The translations under genes were made by a program, and so were the position numbers. This document shows, in pieces, positions 12,960 to 24,331 of a DNA stretch of 64,000 nt. Position 1 is the first letter of the stretch, and the number at the start of each line of letters is the position of its first letter. The notes below the pieces were generated by a model. The model had not been told where the DNA came from and did not search any database. It saw only the letters and a list, made by a program, of their open reading frames with translations. Origin of the DNA: Calendula officinalis (taxonomy: Eukaryota; Streptophyta; Magnoliopsida; Asterales; Asteraceae); assembly GCA_963853835.1 (NCBI GenBank), contig OY970820.1, forward strand, positions 49,782,407 to 49,846,406. Reading direction: 5' to 3'.

Positions 12960-13606
12960 TAGAAATATGACACACATACTTGAAGTTAAGAATCTATTGG
13001 GATAGATCAAAGTGGTTAATTAGTTTAAGTCAAAGTGCTTACATCGACAAAATTCTAAAACGGTTTAGAATGAATGTTCCCAAACGAGGAAGTCATTGTA
13101 TACAACACAATGTAAACTTGAGTGAGACTCAAGGACCTTCCACACCTGATGTGGTAAAGCGAATGAATGTAATCCCCTATGAATCGGCTATTCCATTCAT
13201 CATGTACGCTGTAAGAAGCACTAGGAAAAATGTAACGTCCTTAGGGGACCTTACTAGAAAATACCAACAGAATCCACGAGAGAGTCACTGGATCGCTGTT
13301 AAGAGCAGATTGAAGTATTTTTGAAATACTGGATATATGTTCCTTGGTTATGGTGGAAATACCAAACTGAAACTAAGTATACGTGCTATACTTATGCTGG
13401 TTTTGAAATAGGTCGTGATGACGCTAGATCATATTTACGAAGGTTCACTACATTCGAATAATTTATCGAGATATGTGAAATTCGTACTCTTAAAGTTCAA
13501 ACAGATAACTAACTAGCTGACACTTTATCGAACTCAATGTCTTGTAACAAACATATTGAATATGAATGGAACATTAGACTTCGACAAGCTAGTAGTTTCA
13601 TGTAAA
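12960..13606 (+). pseudogene. Copia B end of reverse transcriptase and RNase H, broken
   Basis: The frame at 12980-13324 shows the copia stretch SLSQSAYIDKILKRFRMN and a degraded MYAVRSTR block. RNase H-like sequence follows to about 13606 with stops at 13322 and later. It lies in the same order as in intact copia elements. Confidence 0.7.
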
Positions 13607-14152
13607 TCTGTTTTAGTATTTGGATAATGGAACGATTGAGCAGTTTTTATTGGAATAAATTGATATATTTGATATGATCGTTTCTATATGAATATCTACT
13701 GTGTTCTATATTTGCATGTTTATATCCTTGAATATTTACTGTGTTTTATATTCTAAATTGTCCATTGTCATATTAATAATATGGGAATTTTATTAAGACA
13801 AATCTGAGGGCATTGATGACATGATCTTAGTATGACTAAGGATGATGAAATCAAACTCACATGTTGTTCATTGTGATGCACAATTGGACTGACCCAACCT
13901 ATGAGAAATCACTTCCTGGATTTATGTCACAAGTGAATCTCACAAAGGCTTTGTCGCTTATCCTCTGACTTGAGATGCAAGTTGGTTTGCGTATGTGGAG
14001 TGTCAGACTTTGATGTGGTTAAACGCTGACCTGAATAAGGTTGTTATAACAACCATCTTCAGGTTTGATGTTAAGCATACATTAAACACGTGTAGTCAAT
14101 AAAGAATTTGTTCCTCCACATGTTTGGATTAGATACTACTGGGCCCCTCGAT
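13607..14152 (+). other. 3' untranslated tail of copia B
   Basis: AT-rich, non-coding sequence between the end of RNase H and an abrupt junction at 14153. No polypurine tract is visible. Confidence 0.55.
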
Positions 14153-14714
14153 GGTTAGATCTAGGGTTCAAATCAAGGATTAAACAATCGGTTTAACACG
14201 ATCATGATCGAGCACAAGACATACACACACACTCGCACACAACTGTACGCATGCATGCATGTAGGCTACGGGTTTGAGGGCTAACCGAGACCATATGGCC
14301 TAGGGCCATGGTCTCGGGTTCGAATCACAAGGTAAGCAAGGAATAAAAAAAAGAAAATAAGGGTTATGGTACCATACCTTGATCGGAAATCGAAGGAAAA
14401 CGAGTAAAGAGGTTGCGGGTTTGCTTGGGACGATCGGACGGAGGTGGTGGTGGTGGTGGTGGTGTTTTGGCCGAAGTTCTCAAGGGAGCAAATGGGGTTA
14501 AATGTAGACTAGACTAGGGTATTTATATGGGAGGAAATTACGTTTAGGAAGAAAAGTTGTAGAGGAACTAGGACTCTTTCAAATTGGATAGAGATAGAGA
14601 TCAAGTGAGATGGATAGGAACAACAACTTGGCACATGGCCAACACCACAAGGGTGTTTCGGCCATAATGATGGTCACGAGTAAGGTGTAGGCTGGCCACA
14701 ATGGTGGTCGGTCT
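14153..14714. repeat. Copy of the upstream flank inside copia B
   Basis: This repeats 7480-8036 up to and including GGTCT. The junction shares GGTTAGATCT with the donor start. It sits where the polypurine tract should be and belongs to the solo LTR rather than to copia B. Confidence 0.92.
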
Positions 14715-15459
14715 TGTTGAAATATGCTTCACGTACATGACATATAGTTATATGTCTAGATGTATGTGAGCCTAAAGGGTCACACACTTATACACCAAAC
14801 ACCATTCAATATATATAATATAATTAGGGTAATTATATTATTTATATAAACTATAATTATTTGGCTAGTTATGTTTTAATTAACTGTTAAGTTAAAACTT
14901 ATTAGTGAGTAATCGTAAAGAATCAAAAAGACAAGGGGCTAAGTGACATATCTCATAACTTGTATTTTGGGTATATATACTTAAGAAAGATAAACCCTAA
15001 TGATCTCCTCTTGCCCCTCACGGCAGAAACGAAAAAGAAGAGGTGAAAGTGGTTTTGGTTCATGGTGTTACGAACAAACCATAACAAAACAATACTTCCT
15101 CCTTTTAATGTTTTTGACGAAAAGTGACAACTCAACAAGTGGGTTTTGTTAATTCCTTGTTGTGAACGTGACGTGAGAAACAGAGGCGCAAGTTTGATTC
15201 TTTGCTTAAGGGACTAGCATCCAATTGGTGTTCTTGATATGGTGTAGTGTGGATACCATTAGAGGAATTCTATTTTGAATTCTTGGAGTTATTCATCCTC
15301 ATTCATTGGTGTAATCAATGGCTTCAAGGGTATGATTTCTCATACTAAACTCTTTGATTATTTATGCTTAATTACTTCGTCAATATGTAGATCCTTGATC
15401 AGTGATTTATGTTATATTTCCGCTGCGTTTTACTTTGATTAAACCGTAAATCACTAACA
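14715..15459 (+). repeat. 3' LTR of copia B
   Basis: Starts TGTTGAAATATG and ends TCACTAACA, followed by GGTCT at 15460-15464. About 16 differences from the 5' LTR were counted by eye. Confidence 0.92.
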
Positions 15460-15769
15460 GGTCTAGGTTCGAGTATCGGTTTAGATGGTTCGTTCAATTC
15501 GAGTCACATTCAATTTAATTTGTTACATTATTGCTTAATCGAGAAAGTTATCGTTTTAAAAATTATTTAAGCTCATATGTGTCACCATAAGGAAATAAAA
15601 ATGTTGTGTTGACTAAAATAGTCAAACACTAATGTATGGTGTAAAAATATGTAAGTTTGTTGTGTATTAGGATGCCAGAAATAGAAATGTCTATAAATAG
15701 AAACTTTCTAAATAGGGAAAGTTCTAGAAATGAAATGAAGTTACATACCAGAAATATTGAGTTGTCACA

Positions 15770-15774
15770 GGTAC
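15770..15774. other. Right target duplication GGTAC of the solo LTR
   Basis: It follows TTGTCACA at 15769 and matches 5606-5610. Confidence 0.88.
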
Positions 15775-16762
15775 TTTTGAGATTGAAATTGTGGTGGGGC
15801 ATGTTAGATGAAAAAGCCTTAAACTTAGCACAAGATGATTAACAAAAGAATCTGGAGTGTGCAAACTCCTTTACGTAAAGTTCTTGGTATATCAATTTCA
15901 CATCTTATGCGCTGATCAGTTAATGTTATTTACTTTTTACTGCTGCTACAACATTCCTACTGATGGGGTATGCATGTTACTACTGATCGCGCGTAACTCT
16001 TTACTACTGATCAGTATTAAACAAGGGTACTGACCCGAAAAAGTTATTAATGCTGATTAAATTTTATTACTGATCTTCTTGAGTACAAAGTTACCAAGAT
16101 TTCTTCCTCATAACCGATACGTCATACTTTGGAAAACATGACACACACCATGTTCGTTCCATACTACGGTTTATTGATAGTATCCCGTTTAATCACTTAT
16201 TATTATTTATTCTCGATAAAAAGAGGATGAAAATAACTCGTGATATTAATGTGAAACAAATCACATTGTTTTCTTTATTCGAGAGTCATCTTGGGTCTTG
16301 GTTAAAGAATTTCACACACAGGTTGAAGGCTTGATGAAGATAAAGGAAGAAGGTTTATTTGTTAATATATTTGATCTTCATCAGTTGATTACAGAAGAAG
16401 ATTGATTAGAGTTTATTTGAAGAAGAAGTTGAAAGTCTTACTACATAAGATGTTATGTAATTGTAATGTAACTGCAATTCAACAGAATCTTAACGAAAAG
16501 GTCTGTTGACGGCAAAGATTTCCTTCATACAAGTTATGACGTTGCGGTTTACTTGATTTAGACGGGATGTGATGCATAGTTTGAGTTTCTACTTCAACTT
16601 CAAATAGAAGATGATTTATTTTCAATGTAATTGATATAGCCTCAAAGACACAAGAATGATAGAACACTTTCAGGGGAAGAAAAAGTGTTGATCATTCAAA
16701 GGGAAGTTCAAGTTTCTCAGATTTGTATTTGATTATGTCAAAAAGGGGAAAAGATTTGAAGA
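15775..16762 (+). other. Internal remnant, probably of copia A
   Basis: Non-coding sequence between the solo LTR and the gypsy tail. It should be copia A internal DNA if the GGTAC insertion is read correctly. Bases 15910-16075 contain several TTACTACTGATCAG-like motifs resembling those in the LTR at 3353-3844, so part of it could belong to that other family. A 61-codon frame at 15657-15842 crosses the insertion border and is not a gene. Confidence 0.5.
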
Positions 16763-16867
16763 TTCCGAGTGGACATGGGAACCCGAGTCTGAGATGCGTG
16801 ATAACTACCCCGAGCTATTTCTCAGCAATGACTTCGAGGACGAAGTCTGATTCAAGTGGGATTGAGT
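16763..16867 (+). pseudogene. Stray copy of the gypsy chromodomain end and polypurine tract
   Basis: Nearly identical to 24891-24995. It encodes the last residues of the polyprotein (around WTWEPESEMRDNYPELF), the stop codon, and the AAGTGGGATTGAG tract before an LTR. Confidence 0.92.
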
Positions 16868-19618
16868 TGTAACGCCCCGATTTTTATAATTGAATTTAAT
16901 TACGTTTTATTTGTCAAAAAAAAACATTATTTGTATTACTTACTTAATGTTATGTGATAGGTGACGTTCGATTATCTATGAACTTTACTGTGTGACGCCT
17001 CGCGTGTATGAATAATTAATTGTGTGATGTTCAATTTCATTATCGTGACATTTTATTATCGCGACGTTAATCCCGAGTACTGAGTGGTATTTATTGGCGT
17101 GTGATTATGAGGTTAGTAATTAACACTAGACGAATACAATTCCCGAACTTCTAATTAATTCTCGAGCATACGTCTCGGTGAGGCCGGCCGGAGGGCCAAG
17201 GCCGAACCTTAGATGATTATGAAACCCAAGTTCGGTCTTGAGAGAGTTAAGACCAATCAATCTTGATTTCTCCCTTGTGCGTGTCCCTAAAGTCCAAGTA
17301 ATACACGTTATGGGCTAGTTGATTCTCACTGCCTTGTGTCTAACTTTAAGGAGGTGGGGCCGGTCTTTTTGAGTGTGGCCAAGCCCGATTGGTGCATGAG
17401 AGGCCTAGAGTCCAAGAGCAACATACTTAAGCCTACTAAAACCTAAAACCCCATTCCACTTGTAATCTTTCAATTCAGCCGCAACATCCCCCTTTGTTCT
17501 GTCTCTTGTTCGTGAAGCAACCAGGAGGAAAAGTTCAAGTTTATTTCTTTGTTCTTCACCCATTGAAAGTTGTGACCATTAGAGCAGCTCCTTCACTCGT
17601 ATACCAAGCAATCTCATCCCCAGCTTCTTCGAGGGTGTTGAGGACGAGCAGAAGCAATACCAAGCAGGTGGTTGCACCGAGTTATAATTGACGATAATAT
17701 TCTCGGCTCCGGTTCTCTCTTTCGAGTTGTGTCTCTATCTAACTGTGGCGTTCTTGTTTTGGGTTCACTGATTTGATCGAGCAGAAACTTTGGACAATCT
17801 GGTGGACTAGCAGAATTCCCGAGCACGTGCCGTTTGGTGGTCAGATTCCGCATTCTAATCGGTAGTCTTTGTTTCCATTTGTTTGTTTCTCTTCGTTTTG
17901 TAGTTCGGTTCCTTGTTTCTGTGATTTTGATCGTGATTATTGTAGGGATTTGACAGGAGGGTACCGAGCCATTGAGGGCTCGGGATAATGCTTGTTGAGT
18001 ATTGTTTTGTTGGCTTTGTTCCTCGTATCATTGTTTTGATTCCGTCCGAGTTTTGTTTCAGTCTGAATAGTATGAGTCTGTGAAATATTTCTGAGATTTC
18101 AATATCAGGTTCTAGTCACTGTTTTGCTACAATTGTCGGTTTGGGTAAGGATGGCGGGCTTATAATCTACACGTTTTATTAACCGAAAACCGGGAACCGA
18201 ACCCGTAGGGTTCTTGGTTCCCTAAACCGAAAAAAAAAATTTCAATAGAAGACTAAATAAAAGGTAAACAGATTTCTGAAGTTTAAATTAGTCTCGCGAC
18301 TGTCGGGTGTCTCGGGAATGAGCGGGTTGAGTCGGCTTGATATAACGTTTTTCAAGTTCACTGTTTTCGGGCAGAATCTGCCTTCTGTTCTCAACTGTTT
18401 TTGAAGTACTTAAATTAATCTTTTGAGCTTTTGGCCCGTGCTGGGACCTTTTTTTCTGAGTTAGCTTTTCAATACCGCAACCCTCTCGTCAATCCGAATT
18501 ACGGTTTAAAAGTTGTGTCGCTTTTAATATGCTGCTGTTAGGAAAATGACCTGTGCGACATGTCTGTCCTGCGACACTGTTTTGAGGCCCTTAGAATCTA
18601 TTTTAACCAGTGACCGTCTCACAGAGATATGTAGTTCTGGTCGTCTACTTTTGATGGTAAAAATATGGGATAAATCTACTGCACAGTTTAGGAGTTATGG
18701 CACTTCCCGTGAGACCGACGGGAGCTGCCAGTTTTTCTAAAATAATGATAAGGGGTTAGATTTTAATCTGGGGTTTCGCTTTATGTTTTAGGACCTTCTA
18801 GGAGATAGCGTGATGTATCTTTGATTCCCGTGATCCCGTTGGAGCTTACGTTTCTCGAGGTGAGTATTCTCACCGTGTATTCAGTTATAATGATACGTGC
18901 ATGACTTATGTGGTTAACTGTTTTGATCTGTTTTTACTTTCTGTGTGTTGATCTGTTATCTGAGTAACTGAGTGACTGTTTTTACATACCACTGATCTGA
19001 GACAGACGTGCCGAGTATCTGAGCCGGTACCGAGTCATTTTGTGCTACTATGTGACAGGGCTATCTGTGTGGTTTATGTTATGAGTTGAAAACATAAAAA
19101 CAATTAATAAATCTGAGTGGAAATTCTGTGTGGTAATTCTGTGTGGAAATTCTGTGTGGTAGCCTGAGTGGAATTTTAGTGTACGGAGAGGCGAGGTTGA
19201 TCTCTCGACTCGATTTACACAAGCACGCTATATAAATTTAAAAGATACGAAAACTGGGAAATTAACTGAGTAGTAAATGAATAGGAGTTCACTTGTGTGC
19301 CCTCATGTATTGTACGCTGTAGTTGTTTATATTTTGAGTTTATTCACTCAGCTTCCCTGCTGACCCAAAAATCTCCCTCCCATTTTCAGGTACTAGCAAA
19401 GGAAAAGAGAAGGTGGACGTTTGACTGCTGTACTACTTCTGAGTGCTGATGTGAAACGTTTTTATTATTTTAAAACTCTGAATTTATTTAAGATTTTTCC
19501 GCATTAAATACCTTGTTATAGCAAACAATTATTTTGGGGATTATTTATGGGACCATTATGATTATAATCTTGCACACACAAAAAAATTTTAAAATCTTGT
19601 AAATTTTAGGGTGTTACA
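16868..19618 (+). repeat. 5' LTR of the gypsy element, 2751 bp
   Basis: Starts TGTAACGCCCCG and ends GGGTGTTACA. Two open stretches inside (17494-17691 and 18546-18740) occur at the same places in the 3' LTR, but look like chance frames. Confidence 0.93.
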
Positions 19619-19621
19619 AGT

Positions 19622-19633
19622 TGGTATCAGAGC
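19622..19633 (+). other. Primer-binding site of the gypsy element
   Basis: TGGTATCAGAGC (initiator tRNA-Met type) starts three bases after the LTR end. Confidence 0.93.
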
Positions 19634-19794
19634 ACTGTCTTGAGGGATTTGGATTCGCAAGGGGCGAATTCAAACTCAAGTTGAATTTTTTTTATTTTTT
19701 ATTTTTTAAAAAAAAAAGAGTAAAACAGTTTCTGAGAGAAGTTTCACATCAAACGTACAGCATGTCACGTCGACCCTCGTTTTTCCTGCTGCAG

Positions 19795-20155
19795 GTAATA
19801 TTTACGTTTTGTTTAATATTAAATATTAAGTCTCGTCGAGAGGCAAATTTCGAGTGTTTTATGACATCGACGCTACGGATACAGTATATATATATATATA
19901 TATATTTGTGTGAAACTATTTGCGTTATATGGTTGATATGGAAACGAAGGGTTATAATAATCCCAATTTTTGTTGGAAACCTGTCAAAGGTAGGTGCCGA
20001 AAAATAATAGAAGGGCCCCTATTATTGTACGCACCGAACCTTAGACTACGTTTCCGGGAAAAATTGAGAGAATTATTAACTTGACGTCTAAGTATCATTA
20101 AAAGTAAAATTTTCTAATATATTTTCTGATATATTATATATTTTTATATATATAG
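19795..20155 (+). other. Predicted leader intron of the gypsy element, 361 bp
   Basis: A strong donor (CTGCAG|GTAATA) and an AT-rich stretch with a (TA)n run lead to the acceptor TATATATAG|CA, four bases before the gag ATG at 20160. Splicing is inferred from sequence only. Confidence 0.55.
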
Positions 20156-20159
20156 CAAG

Positions 20160-21207
20160 ATGCCGCCAACCAGACCTACTGCACAAGAGTTGAGGACCAT
20201 GATGACTGAAGTGTTGGGCCAGATGTTACCCGAGATGTTTCAGGATATGTTTAATGAAATCACTGATCAGGTCAGCCATATGTTGCATACCGAGTTCGCT
20301 GCTAGAGATGCTGTCGCGCCGCAACCGCCTGCACCAAAAGCCTTCACTTACCGAGATTTCTCTGTGTGTTCACCCCCTGAATTTAAGGGTGAAACTGACC
20401 CGAAGGTGGCGATACATTGGCTTGCTGACATGGAAAGCGTTTTTCGAATCTCCCGATGCCCCACAGACTTGAAGACGACTTACGCGTCACACTCACTGAA
20501 GGGTGAAGCCAAAGAATGGTGGAAACCACTAGCAGCATCCATGACTGAGGAGTAGTTGACTTGGGAAGTATTCGTGAAGAGGTTCAAGAAGCAATATGTG
20601 CCGCACGTAGGGGTAGAGCGGATTACCCGAGAGTTTCTGAGCCTTCAACAAACTACTGAGTTTGTTAACACCATCACTACTAAGTTTCGGGAGATGGCCT
20701 CGTTTTGTCCCGAATATGCTGCAACAGAAGAGATGAAGATGGCTCGATATTTGGATATGCTGCGTAGTGATATTCGAGAATTTGTGGGAATGACGAACCG
20801 TAATTCATTGGCAGATATGATTGAAGCGGCACGCGGTCGCGAAATTGAGCTAGATCGCCAGAAGAAGGATCACAAGAGAGCATTGGCACCGTCTCAGGGG
20901 AACTCGAGTCAGGGTAATGAGAAGAAACAACGATTCGAGTTCAAGCCATACAGAGGGGGAAATTCAGGCAGGAGCGGCCACGCTGGAGGTAACGCGCGTG
21001 GTGGAAACGCACGTCGAGACGATACGAGGATCGCGCCTCGTGATGCAACTGATAAAGATGAAGTGAGACCGCCGAGGATGTGTTACAAGTGCGGGCAGAC
21101 TGGGCACATGGCGAATGCATGTCCCATAAAGGGGCCTGTGTGTTACTACTGCAGGGAAGAGGGCCATGAGAGGGACGATTGCCCAAAGAAGAGGGATGGT
21201 GGAAGAG
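20160..21207 (+). pseudogene. Gypsy gag, with one in-frame stop
   Basis: The frame starts at ATG 20160 (MPPTRPTAQELRTMM). The Retrotrans_gag core spans about 20340-20860, including FKGETDPKVAIHWL and LTWEVFVKRFKKQYVP. A Gly/Arg-rich linker and two CCHC zinc knuckles follow: CYKCGQTGHMANAC (from about 21081) and CYYCREEGHERDDC (from about 21141). A TAG at 20553-20555 interrupts the core. At 21208 the frame runs into an intron-like stretch rather than into protease. Gag would form the particle and bind RNA. The stop makes this copy defective unless it is bypassed. Confidence 0.88.
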
Positions 21208-21311
21208 GTGCCGATTCCTACATTTTTATTTTTACTATTTTCATCTATTATTTTTATACCCTCTTATTTGACTGTGTGTATATATATATATCCTTATATA
21301 ATCAATAATAG
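21208..21311 (+). other. Predicted intron 1 in gag-pro, 104 bp
   Basis: A very T/A-rich insert bounded by GTGCCG and ATAG. Its removal keeps the reading frame between the second zinc knuckle and the Gly/Pro-rich pre-protease linker. Read through, it ends in stops. Confidence 0.6.
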
Positions 21312-21449
21312 GTGATACTAGAGGTGGACCCGTGATCAATCCGGCTCCAGCTACCCTTAGAATTACTGAGGGGGCTACTACTAGGGCTCGAGGACGAGCC
21401 TATCAGATGACTGGGGAGGAGGCCAAGAAGGCTCCTAATGCTGTTGCTG

Positions 21450-21584
21450 GTAAATATTTTATCTTATGAGTATTATTCAATTTATCATCTGAACTATTAT
21501 TTGGGTTTTAATCTGAGTGGAATTTGCATGAGTACTACTGTGTGATTCTAATTCTGTGTGCATTTTGTGATCTCTGTGCAATAG
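21450..21584 (+). other. Predicted intron 2 before protease, 135 bp
   Basis: Begins GTAAATATTT, ends TGCAATAG, and is T-rich. The coding frame is continuous if it is removed. Left in place, it brings in stops just before the protease. Confidence 0.7.
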
Positions 21585-24262
21585 GTACATTTTCTGTGAA
21601 CGACATACCTGCTTTTGTGTTATTTGATAGTGGGGCAACCCACTCGTTTGTCTCTTATGCTTTTAGCAAGTTGATGTCCCATAAATTAGAGGACCTTTCT
21701 GAGCCCTTAGTGATAGAGGTCATCAATGATAAAACTCTAACTGTTACAAAAGTTTACCGTGGATGTCTGATCGAGCTGTGTGGGGAGAAATTCCCCATAA
21801 ACCTTATTCCTATTGCTATGAGAGAGTTATGTGTGATCGTGGGGATGGATTGGATGACCGAATACCACGCGGAGATTCTCTGTCACCAAAAGCAAATCCG
21901 TATCAAACCTCCAAGTGGGATTGAATTGTCAATTCAGGGTGATGTGAATCGATTAGTGCCGGCACTGTGTTCGGCTGCTAGGGCAAGAAAATATCTTCAG
22001 CACGGTGCCGTGGGTTATTTGGCATATGTTATCGACACCATTCTTGAGGAGAAACCGAGATCGATAGAGAGTGTTCCTATTGTGAGCGAGTATGCCGATG
22101 TATTTCCTGAGGATCTGCCGGGAATACCACCAGAGAGACAGGTGGAATTTAGAATTGATTTAGTACCGGGCGTTGCGCCGATTGCTAAGGCTCATTATCG
22201 CCTTGCACCGCCAGAGATGAAAGAATTGTACGATCAATTACAAGAGTTGCAAGAGAAAGAATTCATTCGACCGAGTTGTTCACCGTGGGGCGCACCGATA
22301 TTATTCGTAAAGAAGAAGGATGGGTCGCAGAGATTGTGTATCGATTACAGAGAATTGAATAAGTTGACAGTGAAAAAACGTTATCCGTTGCGAGAATCGA
22401 TGATTTGTTCGACCAGCTTCAGGATGCGTCATGGTTTTCAAAGATCGATCTACGTTCAGGGTACCATCAGATGCGCGTGAAAGAAGAGGATATTGAGAAG
22501 ACTGCCTTTCGGACGCGTTATGGTCATTATGAGTTTGTAGTGATGCCCTTCGGACTCACTAACGCACCAGCGGCTTTCATGGATCTTATGAATCGAGTGT
22601 GTAGTAGTATGTTAGATCGTTCAGTGATTGTGTTTATTGACGACATTTTGGTGTATTCAAAGACTAAGATAGACCACGAGGTTCATCTTCGCGAAGTATT
22701 AGATACGTTGAGACGCGAGGGCCTTTATGCCAAATTTTCTAAGTGTGAATTCTGGTTACGTGAAGTGCAATTTCTTGGGCATGTTGTGAATGAAGAAGGT
22801 ATAAAAGTCGACCCTGCAAAAATCTCAGCAGTGATGAAGTGGGAGGTACCAAAGACACCATCAGAGATTCGTAGTATCCTGGGTTTAGCTGGGTATTACC
22901 GTCGTTTTATCCAGGATTTCTCCAAAATCGCTTCGCCATTGACAAAGTTGACCAAGAAATCAGCCGCATTTAGTTGGGGCAATCAGCAACAAGAGGCTTT
23001 CGAAGCGTTGAGGAATCGGTTATGTGAGGCGCCGATTCTAGCCCTGCCAGAGGGTGTAGAAGACTTTGTGGTTTATTGTGATGCGTCTATTCAGGGTCTG
23101 GGTGCCGTTCTGATGCAAAGGGGTAAAGTGATCGCGTATGCTTCTAGACAGTTGAAGTCTCATGAGGGCAACTATCCTACGCATGACCTTGAGTTAGGTG
23201 CGGTTGTGTTTGCCTTAAAAATCTAGAGACATTACTTATACGGCGTAAAAATCACTATCTACACTGATCATAAAAGTTTGAAATATTTGATGGATCAGCA
23301 AGATTTGAACATGAGGCAGAGAAGATGGCTTGATGTATTGAAGGATTATGACTGTGAGATCCTTTACCATCCGGGTAAAGCCTATGTAGTAGCTGACGCG
23401 TTGAGCAGGAACCCTGTTCGGGGTATTTGTAGGAGGTTGACAGCAGTGGCAACGTTATTGGAGTCTATTCGCAGTGCTCAGATAGAGGCTTCGGAGGCCG
23501 AGCAGGCTAAGAAGGAACGGGTTGTAGGTATGATTGGCACTTTTGTGAAGGATAGTAGAGATCTCTTGACACATCTTGGTAGAATTTGGGTTCCTTTATT
23601 GGGTGGTAACCGTGAGATATTGTTAGACGAGGCTCATAATTAAGTCCAAATTTTCTATTCATCCGGGGTCGACTAAGATGTATCGTGACCTTCGTGATAA
23701 CTATTGGTGGCCGGGTATGAAGTTAGAGGTAGCCGAGTATGTTGAGAAATGCTTGACTTGTCGCAAAGTCAAGGCCGAACACCAGAAACAACACGGTATG
23801 TTGCAGCCATTAGAAATTCCAGTGTGGAAGTGGGAACAGATTACTATGGATTTGATCACCAAGCTACCGAAAACGCCAGGAGGTTATGATGCTATCTGGG
23901 TAGTTGTTGACCGTTTAACCAAGAGTGCTCACTTTATTCCGATTCGGGAGAGTTCTTCAGCTGAGAAGATGGCGGATATTTTCATTCGCGAGATTGTAGC
24001 AAGACACGGTATACCGGTTCCTATCGTATCAGACAGAGACACTCGTTTCACATCGAGTTTTTGGGAGAAATCCAAGAGGAGATGGGTACGAGACTCCATT
24101 TCAGTACTGCGTTTCATCCACAGACAGACGCTCAGAGTGAGCGGACGATTCAGACGCTCGAGGATATGCTGAGGGCATGTGTACTTGATTTTGGAGGGAG
24201 TTGGGATAAGTATTTAACGTTGGCGGAATTTTCTTACAACAATAGCTACCACTCGAGCATTC

Positions 24263-24331
24263 GTATGTCTATTAATTTTCTCTCCTTCTTTTAATTGGTG
24301 TGTGTATGTTTTAATAAATTCTTTGGATTAG
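24263..24331 (+). other. Predicted intron 3 in integrase, 69 bp
   Basis: Begins GTATGTCTATT and ends TTGGATTAG. It splits the conserved stretch between NNSYHSSI and PPFEMLYGRKC. A 69-base length is close to the lower limit for plant introns. Confidence 0.65.

Larger units (their letters stand above)
8037..15459 (+). mobile_element. Copia B, full-length but decayed, nested in the solo LTR
   Basis: The LTRs are 744 bp (8037-8780) and 745 bp (14715-15459), with roughly 98% identity by eye, and GGTCT at the outer borders. gag, protease, integrase and RNase H pieces occur in the correct copia order between 10440 and 13606, but with many stops and frameshifts. The catalytic core of reverse transcriptase appears deleted near 12850-12960. 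The expected polypurine tract before the 3' LTR is missing and is replaced by a copy of the upstream flank. Confidence 0.9.
5611..15769 (-). mobile_element. Gypsy-type solo LTR in minus orientation, split by copia B
   Basis: The plus strand reads TGTCACACCCCGCC at 5611 and ends TTGTCACA at 15769. GGTAC lies on both sides, so the outer limits are well fixed. Without copia B the LTR is about 2.7 kb (5611-8036 plus 15465-15769). There is no internal region, so it is a product of LTR-LTR recombination. It contains (GAAAT)n at about 6741-6795, a GGGCC/TTAAT-rich block at about 6800-7060, AGGGTT-rich sequence near 7310, and a GGT run near 7770. It is homologous to the LTR fragment at 1-1815. Confidence 0.88.

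Noticed and set aside
17494..17691. Small genes in the gypsy LTRs (also 18546-18740, 25622-25819, 26673-26867)
   Set aside because: They recur at equal LTR positions because the LTRs are duplicates. No conserved domain and no sign of selection by eye.
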